Shown: positions 43,246-55,782 of the stretch, in pieces
How the letters are laid out: each line of letters opens with the position of its first letter
Position numbering within the stretch: position 1 is the stretch's first letter
Assembly: GCA_026545225.1 (NCBI GenBank)
Contig: CM048845.1
Span: 79,660,533-79,724,532, forward strand
Source: Cornus controversa
Taxonomy: Eukaryota; Streptophyta; Magnoliopsida; Cornales; Cornaceae
Length of the DNA: 64,000 bases
Direction: 5' to 3'
Program-made: the position numbers and the translations under genes
The notes under the pieces: model-generated
Database searches by the model: none
What the model was told of the DNA's origin: nothing
The model's input: only the letters and a program-made list of their open reading frames with translations

Positions 43246-44026
43246 GCCAAAGTGCAGTAAACTCCTGCGTGTTTTTAAAGAGGTGCAAAATACCCCTCTG
43301 TACTTTTTTTGGGTACAAATAACCTCCTTCCCTTTCAAATAGTTGCAAAATACCCCCCATTGGACAAAATATACTTTCTATGACCATTTTACCCTTTATA
43401 TGTTTATAAAAAATAAAATAAAAATAGAAAAAAGAGGGTTTTTTATATTAATTTTTTTTACCATAATAAAAAAAGAGGAGCTTTTTTCAAAAAAAAAAAC
43501 TAAAAATAAAGAGAGGAAATTGTTTCCAAAAACTATTTTTTTTTCAAAAATTATTTTCGGAATTTTTTTATTTTTAGAAACAATTCTCTCTCTTTATTTT
43601 TAGTTCTTTTCCAAAAAACTTATTGTTTCCTTTTTTTTTATTTTCCGGAATTGTTTTCAAAAAAAAATTTCATTAGAAAGAGAGGGAATTCCTAAAAACA
43701 AAAAAATTCCAAAAATAATTTTTGAAATAAATAATAGTTTTCAGAAACAATTCCCTCTCTTTATTTTTTATTTTTAGTTTTTTTTTGGAAAAAGCTCCTC
43801 TTTTTTTATTAAGGTAAAAAAAAGTAATATAAAAAAACTTATTTTCTCTATTTTTATTTTATTTTTTATAAACATATAAAAGGTAAAATGATCGTAGAAA
43901 AGTATATTTTGTCCAAATGCGACATTTTACAACTATTTGAAAGTTAAAGAGTTATTTACACCCAAAAATAGCACAGAGATATTTTACACCTCTTTGAAAT
44001 CACCGGAGAATTTACTGCATTTTGGC
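43246..44026. mobile_element. Foldback / long-inverted-repeat DNA element
   Basis: The left end reads GCCAAAGTGCAGTAAACTCC and the complement of the right end reads GCCAAAATGCAGTAAATTCT. The pairing continues inward for well over 300 bp (TTTCAAATAGTTG..., AAACAATT..., GAAAAAAGCTCC...), leaving almost no central loop. No transposase is encoded and no clear target duplication is seen. A transcript would form a very long hairpin. Confidence 0.8.
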
Positions 44027-45509
44027 GTGTTAGTTAAATAGTTTCAGACAAGTCAAGCTAAAAGTAGTTAGCTGAAACAGGTACGTACTATTTAATAATT
44101 TTGTAAAAAGGTCCACAGCCACTTGTTAGTAACAGCTAAAGAAAAATAAAAACATTCACACAAAGACATAAGTATACATGGTTTGCTACCGCTCTGTCAT
44201 ACGTTCCTATGACAAGGGATTTCCTATAATTTCGTGTAGAGATATTATAATAGTAGAGAATATACAATATTTGACCATGTATACAAGTTTTTTGTCCCAG
44301 AGCTCTTTACAATGAATCAATCTACGAGACTCTCTCTCGCTCTCAAGTGTTTCACTCTATTAAACTCGTAACTCTCTCTAGCCATTAATTTTCTCACGAA
44401 ACTATATCTCTCTCAACTCATAAGTCTCAATCCACACCCTAAATATCTATTTATAGAGTCCAAAATTCAATTTCTTATTGGACAAAAATTACAATTTCTT
44501 AAAATTCAAAACTTGTCTAACAAGAAATTTCATAAAATACAACTCTAAAATAAAAACCTAATTAAGTAATTTTAGATACATAATACCTAAGAGTTCCTAC
44601 AAAGAAGGCATCTATTCTAGGTTGTAGAATCCAATTTTACTTCACATGTTGCTTCCTGAAAAACCCTGATCACTGTTAACGAAACCGCAATCTCTTCTTT
44701 TTAGCACCGTAGTTCAAGAAAGTTTAACTCATTTGTTACATGACATTATATTTAACAATAATAATAATCAAGTATTTTTCCAATTACTTAGGGTCATGAA
44801 TCCAATATTTTTGTTCTTCTTTATTTAAGGTCATACTCTCAGTCAATTCACATGTTATCTTATTTATCTTTACTAATTCCACCCGCATTAGCTTATCTTA
44901 ACCGATTTTTTTTCATTTTGTTTTCAATTAGTATTACTCCAACCATCTTCCAAACATGACCATTTCTAATTCTATCATTTCTAGTCTTATCAGTGCCACT
45001 AGACATTGCCACTAGACATTGCACATGAAACTAGCTTAGCCCAATTAATGGTGGTTCTAAATTTCTAATATTAATGTAATCAATTTGTTTCCAGTGTTCC
45101 TCAAATCATAATGTCAGCTGGTTTCATTATTAAACTTTATCAACCAACTTCTTTTTCTCAGTTGTTATGAAGAACTTGTGTAACTTTCTTTAGTTAATAA
45201 TTCACTGCAAAATGTGTCTAAAGAAATGTTGCAGGAAAAGTAAAAAAAAAAATCCTTTGTAACTTGAACAACTCAGCTAACATAACAGATCCTGAGGGTT
45301 GCTGTCTTGCTGAAATATCTAAAGTTAATTGTGTTTGGTTCAACTTAGGAAACTAGATCAACTCTTGGGCTTGGGCTTGAGTAGGCCTTCAAACTCAGAT
45401 CCTTAAGCCCAAGAAGGACTTTAAGAAAAAAAAATTCCTAGTCTATTAGAAGTCATATTAACTTAACTGACTAGTTAGACGATGTTAAAAACAATTTTTT
45501 GTGTCAAAA
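44027..45509. other. Intergenic, no gene seen
   Basis: This is AT-rich sequence with possible decayed LTR-type sequence at 44160-44600 (CT-rich stretch with CTCTCTCTCGCTCTCAAG). No coding frame is supported. Confidence 0.4.
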
Positions 45510-45529
45510 AGCCACCAAAGTCATAACTC

Positions 45530-45905
45530 AAGAATGAAATTAGAAGACATTTGCTTGATTGATGCGCTGAAAACATGCCAAAGTTATTCTTTGTCAAAAT
45601 GTCTCCAAAGTCAAACAAGCAAAACTTGTAAAGTCCCCTCAAATTAATAACAATACTCAATTAAAAATCACACTTTGAGGGGACATTGTGACCCTAATTT
45701 CAACTACAAACAATCACAAAAAACTTATACAATGAAGAAGTAAATTAGAAGTCATTTTGCTTGACTGATGCGCTTAGACATGCCAAAGTTATTCTTTGTC
45801 AAAATGTCTCCAAAGTCAAAGAAGCAAAACTTGTAAAGTCCCCTAAAATTAGGAACCATGCTCAATTAAAAATCACACTTTGGGGTGACATTGTGACCCT
45901 AATTT
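45530..45905. repeat. Tandem pair of about 170-bp repeats (205-bp period)
   Basis: The sequence GCCAAAGTTATTCTTTGTCA occurs at 45577 and 45782, within homologous units about 45530-45701 and 45735-45905. Both end with GACATTGTGACCCTAATTTC. They differ at about 10% of sites. No coding function is apparent. Confidence 0.88.
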
Positions 45906-45957
45906 CTACAATCAATCAAAAAAAAAAAAAAAAAACTTGTATAAAAACCATACCATC

Positions 45958-46524
45958 TGTTAGATTATATATTTCCTATTATAGATTATATATCATTTTT
46001 TAATAGGTTTCTTACACCTTCTCTTAAACCATCTAGGATTATAATTTTTTATCTTCTAAATTTATTTAGCTTCCAAGATTATGAGCCTATAAATACGTTT
46101 TTATATCTTATTCATTAATATCAAGAATTAAATCAATTCAATATACAATTATTCTTTCTTTCAACTTCTTCGCTAATTTCAACGAGCTTCTTTTTTTATT
46201 TTTAAATCAATTTTCGCTCCAACGAGGAGCTTTCGGTCTTTTTGTCGCTCCAATGAGCTGCATTCACAACCACAGTTGATAACATCACCAGATTGCTTTC
46301 ACAAACCGTTAACTTTCGAGACTGTTAGATTTTATATTTTTTATTATATAATATATATCTTTTCTAATAGGTTTCTTATATCTTCTCCTAAATTATCTAG
46401 AATTTAGAATTTCTTGTATCTTAAATTTACTTTTAACTTTCAAAATTATATATATGTTGATTAATATCGAAAATTAAATCAATTCAGTATACAATTATTC
46501 TTTCTTTATCTTCTATCACCAACA
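45958..46524 (+). mobile_element. TRIM-like element with two terminal repeats
   Basis: Two direct repeats of about 200 bp, starting TGTTAGATT (45958 and 46323) and ending near CAATTATTCTTTCTTT, enclose about 150 bp of non-coding sequence. The second repeat may end at CACCAACA (46524). TATAAATA at 46091 fits an LTR promoter. No target duplication is clear, so the exact ends are uncertain. Confidence 0.5.
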
Positions 46525-46894
46525 ATCTTACCTAAAATGCGTCCCCACAATATTCCACCATATATATATATAATCCACAATACAAAGAGATTCTTTTGTA
46601 ATCATTTTGGGGTCGCTTACAATTAGAGTTAATAACACAACCTTAACCAATTATATATAAGTAGAGAGTATTTTACATTCAAAGTCCACTTCCCTATCTT
46701 CAAAAGTTCTATAAAATGGGGTCAATAAAAACAAAACAAATTGAGACCCACCATATCACATCCCAGTGACTATATCTCAGACCTCATAGATACAACATGG
46801 TACGCTATTACAAGAATACAATAGATTCCATATTGTTTTCTAAGCCAAGGATAAACATTTTGGATGACGACTATGCCCTTGACCATGCCAATAA

Positions 46895-48891
46895 TTACGA
46901 TCGAGGGTGGAGAGCATCGAGCGGCCTGTGTGTGATGGGAGCGGAGGCCCACGGGTTGAAGGGGATCGGCCTGGGGTTGGCTGGACCAAACAGACGGGGC
47001 CTAGGGTCGACAGGAGTGACCGACGACGACGGTGGTGGTGGGACTCCGACACGCTCACATGAAGGGCACATGGTGAGGGTGGTGGGAGGGGTCATTTGCA
47101 TGTAGAACTGTGGGGACAGTTTCAGTGCCCTCAGCTCCTGCACTTCCTTCTGTAGCCTTCTGTTCTCCTCCGTCAGATTCTCACAGCACCTCTTCAAGAA
47201 CTCGTAGTCAACCTCAGTTTGCTTCAACTTGGTCCTGTTACACATCATTTGCACCACTCGTTAATTATGCTAACCCCAGAGGGCAGAACCGTAATTTAGG
47301 TACGGTTTGGTATGTATTCAAAAAATAAGAACAATAATAATAATTTTTAAAAATACATCAACAAGACAAGATCGAATCCTCAATTGAATACTTAAAAACA
47401 GAATTTACTGAGATCCAATTAAAATATAAAAATTGTTTTTCAATTTATGGTTAAGCACTTGATGCATGTTCATGAATAAAACTTAAATACCGAAAATATC
47501 CTTGAGCCATAAGTAAAATATCTCTCACCTTGCCCTCCTATTCTGAAACCAGACCTCCACCTGACGAGGTGTGAGCGCAAGTCGCTTAGCCAAGGCCATT
47601 TTTTGCTTCTGCAAAATCAAAAAAAAAAAATCCCCAATTATCAGCAAAATGACCAAAATACCCCTCCATCTGCCAGTACAGCATCTACACTTACAGGGTT
47701 GAGAGTGTTGTGTTCTTTGAAGCTCTCTTCAAGAATCGCCGACTGGTCTTTGGAAAGCCTGAGTTTCTTCCTCGAAGTCTCGCCGTCTTCTTCGTCGCTG
47801 ATGCCTCGAGAGCAAGCCCTCTCGGTCTCGTGTTCGTCTACGTTGGCCTCTCTCTCGCTCCTCTTGCCGCTCACGCTCGAGATCGTGCTGTTCGGAGACG
47901 AAACGCCGGTCTCGTCCTCGCATTCTGTCGTCGACGGTAATTGATTCACGTCAATTCCTTTGAGAAACGATCTCGCCTCCACACCTCTGCATGTCTCCGA
48001 GTTTCGATCTGCATGTAAAAATAAATAGATTTAGTTTTAATTTTAGAGATCTGTGTGAATTTAAATGTGGATAAATTGAACTATGAGTGAACAATTCGAA
48101 ATATGAACGAAACGAGTTACAGATCTGATAGATAACAAACAATTCGAACTATGAATGTGGATAAATTGCCCTCCTAAGTTTTTTTTTCTGTTAATTCGAG
48201 TGAAAATTGTAAAATGTACGAAGACACGCAAATATATGTGTGTGTGTAGAGAGATTTGAGCGGTTTCGGATCTGAATAGGAGAAAATTTGAATATTAAAA
48301 ATTCTAAGGAGTTTAATTATTTACAAGATGAAGTTACGACGTGTTTATGGAAGAAACAGAAAAGCTCAAATCCGCCATTAAAGGAGCTTCTTTAATTTGA
48401 ATAAAAAATGTAATATATAAATATATATGTATAGGTGTGTAGAGAGAGAGAGAGATTCGAGCGTTTTCGAATCTGAATAAAAGAAAAGTTCATTTGAGAA
48501 CAATCGGAAAAAGCTAGCAGTACGAAACGTCGGATATGAAAAGGCAAAAAAAAATTAATATGAAATACGAGGACAAAAAATAGACAAAAGGCTCACAAAA
48601 GGGAAAAAAATGGAGAGGTTCTTTCATAGCAGAGAAAAACAATCAGAAGCTAAAACAGATCTGAAAGTCTCGGAGAAACAAATAGAGTCGAAAAATCAAA
48701 CACATGGAAAGGAAAAACATACCTGATGAGGAAGGGAAGGTCTGGTTCCAAGTGTTTTTGTGTAGGTTGAAAGGCGAAGGAGAAGAAGATGAGAGGTGCG
48801 AAGGCAGGAGATTGAGCTGTAGTGAACTCCGGTTCTCCGGAAAGCTCAAGCTCAAACTCAAACCCAGGTCTTGATCTTTCTCAACCATCAT
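46895..48891 (-). CDS. HD-Zip class II homeodomain-leucine zipper transcription factor, four exons
   Basis: On the minus strand, exon 1 is 48891-48723, exon 2 48008-47695, exon 3 47608-47529 and exon 4 47234-46895, all with GT...AG introns. They total 903 nt, 300 aa. The N-terminus has LGLSLSLSF, an LxLxL EAR-type repression motif, then [10 protein letters not shown] and [20 protein letters not shown]. The homeodomain begins [20 protein letters not shown] and ends in helix 3 [18 protein letters not shown]. The leucine zipper follows directly ([15 protein letters not shown] to LRALKL). After it is [11 protein letters not shown], the class II CPSCE redox-sensitive motif. HD-Zip II proteins are nuclear repressors that bind CAATNATTG-type sites and act in shade and auxin responses. 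The N-terminal motifs and the C-terminus (PLDALHPRS) fit the HAT3/ATHB4/ATHB2 branch, but I cannot fix the orthologue. Confidence 0.95.
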
Positions 48892-49060
48892 GTTAACAAA
48901 TGCTAGCTCTTTTCTCTACAGTGCTCTTCAACTACAGTGTTTGAGAAGGGTTGTTGATTTGAGAGAGAGAGAGAGAGAGAGATGGAATCCTAGAGAGAGA
49001 AAGTGTTTGTCTTGGAGATTGGAGTCCACGAGGGGGGTGGTGATGAGGTTTATATAGAGG
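48892..49060 (-). promoter_or_regulatory. HD-Zip II 5' leader and core promoter
   Basis: Upstream of the ATG, the leader contains a (CT)n run on the coding strand (48963-48982). A TATA box, CTATATAAAC, lies at about 49049-49058, placing the transcription start near 49020-49030. CT-rich leaders are common in plant regulatory genes. The transcription start is inferred, not seen. Confidence 0.55.
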
Positions 49061-49201
49061 GGAATGGGGGAGAGGGGTGGCATAGTTTCAATCATGACAT
49101 GGTGTGTCAGGGTGCCAATTATTCAATCATGGCTTTAGCACCCCCAAGTATTTATTGCGCAACTCATGGTTTGTTTTGTCCTCTCCCTCAATGTCTCTAT
49201 A

Positions 49202-50271
49202 GATATATGGATATAGAGAGAGAGGGAGCGACAGTGATTTTTTACTATGGTTAAGAACACTAACACCCATTCAACTCAGTTGTTTCTTACGTAAATATGT
49301 GCTGCAGATATAAACAGCAGGAAGTACGGACACTTCATGTAAAAGAATTGCATTCGTGTCGGATATTTAGACACTCTTTGAACACGTGTGAGACATTCTT
49401 TAAAAGTATTTTATATTTTATTTTTTTTGACATGCAGGAGATACGACGAAAATACGGCAAGGACACATATATGACACATGGGGGACACAGCTAGGACACT
49501 CGGGAGACACGATAAGATACATTTTGTAATTTTTAAAAGTGTAAAAAAATCTCTGAACTTTTCTAAATTTGCAAAAAGACTCATTTGAACTATTTTTTTG
49601 AATATTGTAGTCCCTCATCTTCTGCAAGCTAACATCTTGACTTCCTGAAATAACTATAATGACATATATGCCATTGAATATAACTATTATGTCATTTTCT
49701 TTATAAATATAGTCTTTTATAAAATAAAAAATAGTTATATAAAATTTTTAAATAATAAATTTGGAAACAAAAAAATAAAAAAAATCAATAAAACTTTATT
49801 TAACATAAAGTCATGTCGTTTTGTTTGGTATTTTGTATTTAAATTCATTTGTTTATTATTACAAAAATGAGTAATGTGCAAAGTTCTAGTAGTGAGTTTG
49901 AATACAATGAAAATACTCCTTTTGAAAATACATTAATTGCTTGATAATAAATTAAAGTATTTGTGTAATTTATTTTTTTGTATTGTTAGATTTATGGTAT
50001 TATGAATATTGGTTAACTTGTTGAATATAGATTAATATATTATTATTTCATAGTTGTATTCCTGTCGTTTTCGTGTCCTCTTTTTAAAAATTTGTTGTGT
50101 TCCTGTATTTGTATGGTATCATATCCATGTTTTATGTTTGTGCTTCTTACCACATAGATATACATAGATATGGATATACGGAGGAAGTGAGAGAGCGACA
50201 GTGATTTTTACTATGGTTAAGAACACTAACATCCATTCAACTCTATTGTTTATTCTGTACATATGTGCTAA
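49202..50271. repeat. Direct repeats of about 100 bp flanking an inserted segment
   Basis: The sequence around GACAGTGATTTTTTACTATG, then GGTTAAGAACACTAAC, at 49202-49303 recurs at about 50166-50271 (offset 966). The intervening 860 bp holds degenerate GTGTCCG/CGGACAC-type motifs and no gene. Unequal exchange or transposon-associated duplication in the HD-Zip upstream region could explain it. Confidence 0.8.
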
Positions 50272-51970
50272 GTTCCATGCATCGAAATTGAATAATATTA
50301 CCATTTTGAATATTTTTAAAACAGCAATTAGTTTTTTCTTAATATTTGACCAAATGATCAGATATTGAAATTTACCAACGGAAGAAAAAGAAAGCATTAC
50401 TTGAGTTTTTTGTTTTTTGAAAATTTCAGTACAAGTTTCAACACGTTATTAATAATTTGACATTTAATTTTATTTTTAGTAAGAAATTTAGGTGTAAAAT
50501 TGAAATTGAGTAGCATTTATATGATGGTACTTCAAACATTGATTGTTTGACTAGAACAACATATGATTCAACCGTCAAGAAGAAAGATTAGCGTACAAGA
50601 AACAAACAAGTCAAAGAAGACTAATTTTGGCTCGCCTAATTCAAATTTGAATGTGTTATCAATTTCATCCAAAAACTATTTGCTACTTGTACACTAAACG
50701 AGGAGTCAGTAGAAATTGGAGAATAAAGCAAATAATATAAACTAAAATCTTAATTATAATGCAATGTCATATCAATGTCAAAAAGTATAGTTGCACATTA
50801 AAATCAAATGCTATAATAAAAAAAACAATATCTAAGATGTTTAAAGCTTTTACATGTCCAGAATTATACCCATAATTGTAAGAAGAGTCTTCTATATTTT
50901 ATGTTAGATCCGAATATAAAAAAGAATAGGTATAAATAGGCAAGTGGATAACACTATCCAATAATTTAAGTTTTTGGATCATTGGCAAGCGTCGGACCCA
51001 TTATATTTGATATCAAAGTCAGACTCAGTTATTGATTCGATGCCATGCTTAGTGCCTACCTGGGTGGAGTACGAGTCCAGGTTGTTACTGGGTCCTCCTG
51101 TAGTCGGGGGGGACGAATGGGCAGGGTGGTCCGACCACAATGACGGTATTGCGAGTTCTGGTAGGAGAAAATGTAAAAGGAGTTTTCTTTGTCCTGCATC
51201 AAATCTGAATGGAAAAGACAATGGGGTATAAATTGGCGAGTAAGCAACATCATCCAGTCGCTTAGGTTTTTGGGTCATTGGTAAGCACCCAACCTGTTAC
51301 CGGCTTGTGATCGTGACAAGCTCAAAAGTCTAAACTCATACTCAACTCGTAAATATTTTGAAAAGTTCAGACTCAACTCATTTAACAAGAAAATTTGTTC
51401 GGGTTCAATTTAGACTCGTGTATAAGATTGTTTTGACTTGTTCATGAACTTATACAAGCTTATATTTATGAACGTATTCACGAGCCCTATACGAGTCTAT
51501 ATTCACAAACATACCACACGAACTTATCTTCACCTACACATGTCAAGCTCAATGTTGTTCAGGATCGGCTCGTTAACGAACCTAAAAATCAAGCTCTAAC
51601 TCGTTTGCTTATTGAACAAGTCTAAATTAAACCTTAAACAAGTTGAGTTCAACCTACTCATGAACAGCTAGCTCGGTTCATTTGTTGTCCCAAATACGTC
51701 AAGTAAAAAGAACTTAAAGTGGTAAGTTGAGAAATCAAAACCAAGACCTATAATATGGAGGGTTGCATGATATATACTAATTTTTTTTTTCTGACAAGGG
51801 GTTTTACCAGTATCATATAATTAAAAAAATAAAATGCATATTTAAAAAGTAATTATGTTTTGCACCAAATTCATGTTACAAAAATATTTAATTTAGATAA
51901 ATTCAAGGGGCAATTGTACTAGAAAGTTGTCATAGTAAGTGCTGACTTCTAATTAATGAAAAGATAACTT
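50272..51970. other. Intergenic, repeat remnants, no gene
   Basis: This is AT-rich DNA. Bases 51300-51680 are made of repeated GAACAAGT/AGCTC/TCGTGAA-like words on both strands, as in old MITE or foldback relics. A short pair of similar words (AGGCAAGTGGATAACAC... and TGGCGAGTAAGCAACAT...) at 50938 and 51233 suggests another local duplication. No coding frame is credible. Confidence 0.45.
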
Positions 51971-52717
51971 AAGGCCCGTTTGGTAACCGTTTATATTTAG
52001 TGTTTATTGTTTATCAAACCAAATTTTTACGATAAACATGTTTAATAATTTTTGTTTTGTTTATAAATTGTCAAAACGTTTTTAAAACAGCACTGTAGCT
52101 AAGCCTTCAAATCATAAACACCAAAATGATGTTTATTGTTTATGTTTATTAAAAAAAAATTCTTTTTTTTTTAAATGGTGATTATATTATTTTAATTAAA
52201 AATTGAAACTAAAAGCGAGAAAATGAAAGAAAAAAAATTATAAAAAACTATTTTTTGATACAACGATAAAAATATTAGAATTATCAAGTGTGGATTGAAT
52301 TAAAGAGCATCAATTGCCTTGAGAAAAAAATATTGGGTACAATATGAATAATTACTAATATACTTGATAATAAGAAATAGTTACTTAGGAGCACCATGCT
52401 AAAATAAAATAAAATAAACCTTATTTGAGGAAAAAACAAAGAAGTCTCAACCATCTCCTTGTCAAAGAAATAAGAATAGTATTTTGTACTCATATCATTC
52501 ATTCATTTTAAGTGTCGAAAGAAAAATAGAAATCAAAAAAATGAAAAAGAAAGTAGTAACGTAAGAAGCTTAAGAGAAAGAGTATGCCCTCTAAATCCAT
52601 CTTCTCACTCCATACAAATTGGACCAAACCGAACCATTCACTAAGGTTTCGGCTCTAAATTTTAGGAACTGTTCACTACAATTTCGGTTCCAAGCCTTGG
52701 AACCGAAACTGGAACAG

Positions 52718-52759
<42 letters not shown>

Positions 52760-53320
52760 AACATTTTGTTATGTAAAAAATTTTAAATAATGAAGTTATT
52801 ATAACTATTATAAGGTTAAATACAACTCCTATAATAACTGAATTGAACTGAACTCATTATTCCAGTTTCAAAATTAAAGAACCGTCGGGCACGGTTCTAG
52901 TTCTGGTTCTCCCAATAACCGTAAAGAACTGAATTGTGTGCATCCCCTACTTGTTAGGGCCTTCTGAGTTGTGGGTCTTTCTACTTTTACAGTATCATTT
53001 GCTGTGTAGATATATATGTAACCCAATATTATTTATTTATTTTTTATGCATATTTCTTGCTCTGTTATTGATGTATATATTTGTTGTAGCATAAACTTGA
53101 CTTTTTATATAGTTTATTGTGTTGATTTTAAAATAATAAAAAAAATAGTTTAAGATTAACAAACATGTTTTTTTGTTTATGATTTTTAAAATAAGTCAAA
53201 CATTTTTTGTTATCAAACGACACTTATGTTTATGAATAAACAAAAGCGTAACATAAACACTGTTTATATAAACACTTAAACAATAAACACTAAACATAAA
53301 CGGTTACCAAATGGAGCCTT
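51971..53320. mobile_element. hAT-like non-autonomous DNA transposon
   Basis: Terminal inverted repeats of about 43 bp are present: AAGGCCCGTTTGGTAACCGT at the left, and AAGGCTCCATTTGGTAACCG as the complement of the right end, continuing through TTTAGTGTTTATTG. AAGGC/GTTTGGTAAC-type ends are common in plant hAT elements. No transposase is encoded and no clean 8-bp target duplication is visible. A second repeat (about 52610-52945) with an AT microsatellite is nested in it. Confidence 0.7.
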
Positions 53321-53523
53321 ACCTAAAAAAAATTATTGAAATTGTGCTATTGAGTATTGACCAATGGATGGAAAAAAAATTCCTACAAAAACAAAAAATA
53401 TAGGACAATTTAGAAAGACTAAATTAGTTGACTAACATTAAAACTTAATGTATGTTTAATTAAGTATAGTATTTTTATTTTTCTTTCTTTTTCCTATCAA
53501 GTGAATTTTGTGCCTTTGACTAG

Positions 53524-53678
53524 AGGTGCACAAAGAATTGGTGAAACGGAAACCACAACTGAAATCGTAGCTAGAATCGTAGCTGAACCGAACCGAACCA
53601 TGCATTACAATTTCGATCCCAAATTTTACGAACCATAAACTACGGTTCTAGTTCCGGTTTTAAGTCAAGGAACGGTTA

Positions 53679-53721
<43 letters not shown>

Positions 53722-54193
53722 GAATAATAATAGATTCTAAATTCTAGTGTCTTATATAAATATATATATATATAAAGTATAAAACATATAAATAAATACT
53801 GATACATTCTAATTTATAGTGTTTAATTTATATATAATGTATAAAATATATAATATATAGATAAATACTAATAGCTTCTAAGTTCTAATGTTCTATATAT
53901 TTATATAATATCAAATATATAAATAATTCGTAATAGCTTCTAATATATTGTTATAACTACTAACTAGGTATGCACAAATATGAGTGTGTATATTACCAAT
54001 ATTTTTTTAAAAATTTTTTTGACAAAGAACCATTGGGGAATCGGAACTGAAACCTCAAGAACCAAAACCGAATCAAACCCAACCGAACACAATGGTTCCG
54101 ATTTTGGTTCCAAAATTAATAAACTGTTGGGAACAATTCTGGTTCCGGTTTCACCAAGAATCATAAGGAATCGAACTGTGTGCATTCCTACCT
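53524..54193. mobile_element. MITE-like element with GGTTCCGG-rich ends
   Basis: The left end, TAGAGGTGCACAAAGAATTG, pairs imperfectly with the complement of the right end, TAGGAATGCACACAGTTCGA. Both ends continue into inverted GGTGAAAC-(C)GGAACC blocks. The middle is an AT microsatellite (53680-53719) and AT-rich filler. A related, left-truncated copy sits inside the hAT-like element (about 52610-52945, ending TGTGTGCATCCCCTAC). Confidence 0.6.
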
Positions 54194-55782
54194 TTGACAC
54201 GCCGTCATCACCATCATCATCATTTTTGTCTTTATTCCGTACAAATAGTGTTGGTCACATAGATTTTCTTTTTTCCCTCTTTTCTATCACAAATCATATC
54301 TTTTGCTAGATTTAATTTCTTGAAATAATTTCTTATAATTTTATTTCATGTTAGTTTTGATCAACTTTTTTTTGTCTCTTACCATCTATGCAAATAAATC
54401 TTCCTCTTCTCACGAGTGCATCTATAGGTGAGTGTTGAATATCCAGAGTCTACACTCTCTTATTTTCTCGATAATCAGTGTTACACTTAGTCTCTCTGTA
54501 ATCATTTGATTATTAATCATATATTTCTTAGTTTTTCCTAATATCCATCTTCACATTCGCACTTCCACCACATGAATGCGTTGTTCGTGTTTCTTTTTTA
54601 TAACCTAACATTCCACACCATATAATATAATCAATTGAATCATGGTTGACAAAGCGAAAGCTAAAGCTATGAATATTTAATAATGAATAAAAGAATAACT
54701 TTGAATTTACAAAGTTAAAAGAAAATTGCAGAAAAATATGATATATTATTGATGATTGAATTGATGATCTACCTCTATCGTCCAAAAGGAAACTAACACT
54801 AAAAATAAGCCAAAAATTTGAATTTATCGAAAAAAATTTGAAAAATAAGTTAAGAAACCTAATGAATAAAAATTATTGAATTTCAAATTTCAATTGAATC
54901 CCAGTGTATTTAGACCCCAACCAAAAAAATTGAAATAATCAGCAGACCTCCTACTTTATATGATCAAATTTGACCTAAAAATATGTCATGACAAAAATAG
55001 CATATGGATGTTTTCAAGTCAAAACGACTTTGTCAAAACTATTCCAAAAAAAACGTGTTAGTATATGGCTTTCTAGCGGTTCAAACCGGTCATATAGACT
55101 TCGACAATCAATTTTAAATCACTTGTCCTATATACTTCGCTTTTAATTTATTTGACATTCGTTTATTACATACAACCCCTGTATTACATCATCAATCTCA
55201 CCATTCTTTTGTACAACTGATCTTAAATTTGGATAGTAATTACTTTGACTAATGGTGTGAACTTGAAATATTATGATTATATTATTAGTACTTCCTTCGT
55301 TTCATAATTTTAGTTCACTATTCCTTTTTGGAATGTCCCAAATATATGTCCATTTCCAAAAATGGATGTACTATCTTTTATATAGTTCCTAAACTACTCT
55401 TTTCAAACCTCACTATCTTAAAAGTTAGCCCCACCATATAATAATAATACTAACTTTTAAACAAGGACTAATATGTAAATTCATTCATTATCACAATAAA
55501 AAGTGAGTTACACTATAAAAAGTTGGATTCTCCAAATATTTCAAGAATTATGGGACGGAGAAAGTATTAAATTTACATTTTATGTATTCGATTTAGGGAG
55601 GCGATATTCGCACTCTTCTTTTCTACAATAGCACTCCACCTACTTTTTTCTTTTAAAGAAAATGACAAGATGATCTTTAAACTAATTAATACACCATCCC
55701 TTATTTTATAATATCATAACTACCCTTTATACTATCAAGTTAAACTTTTTTTTACCTTCTTTATTTTGTTTTTCTTGGGTCC

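Noticed and set aside
46797-47328. Plus-strand and second minus-strand frames over the HD-Zip exon 4
   Set aside because: They are opposite-strand or out-of-frame shadows of the GC-richer HD-Zip coding exon and carry no domain.
48892-49260. HD-Zip autoregulatory CAATNATTG site in the upstream region
   Set aside because: Only near matches (such as CAATTATTC) were found; no perfect pseudopalindrome.
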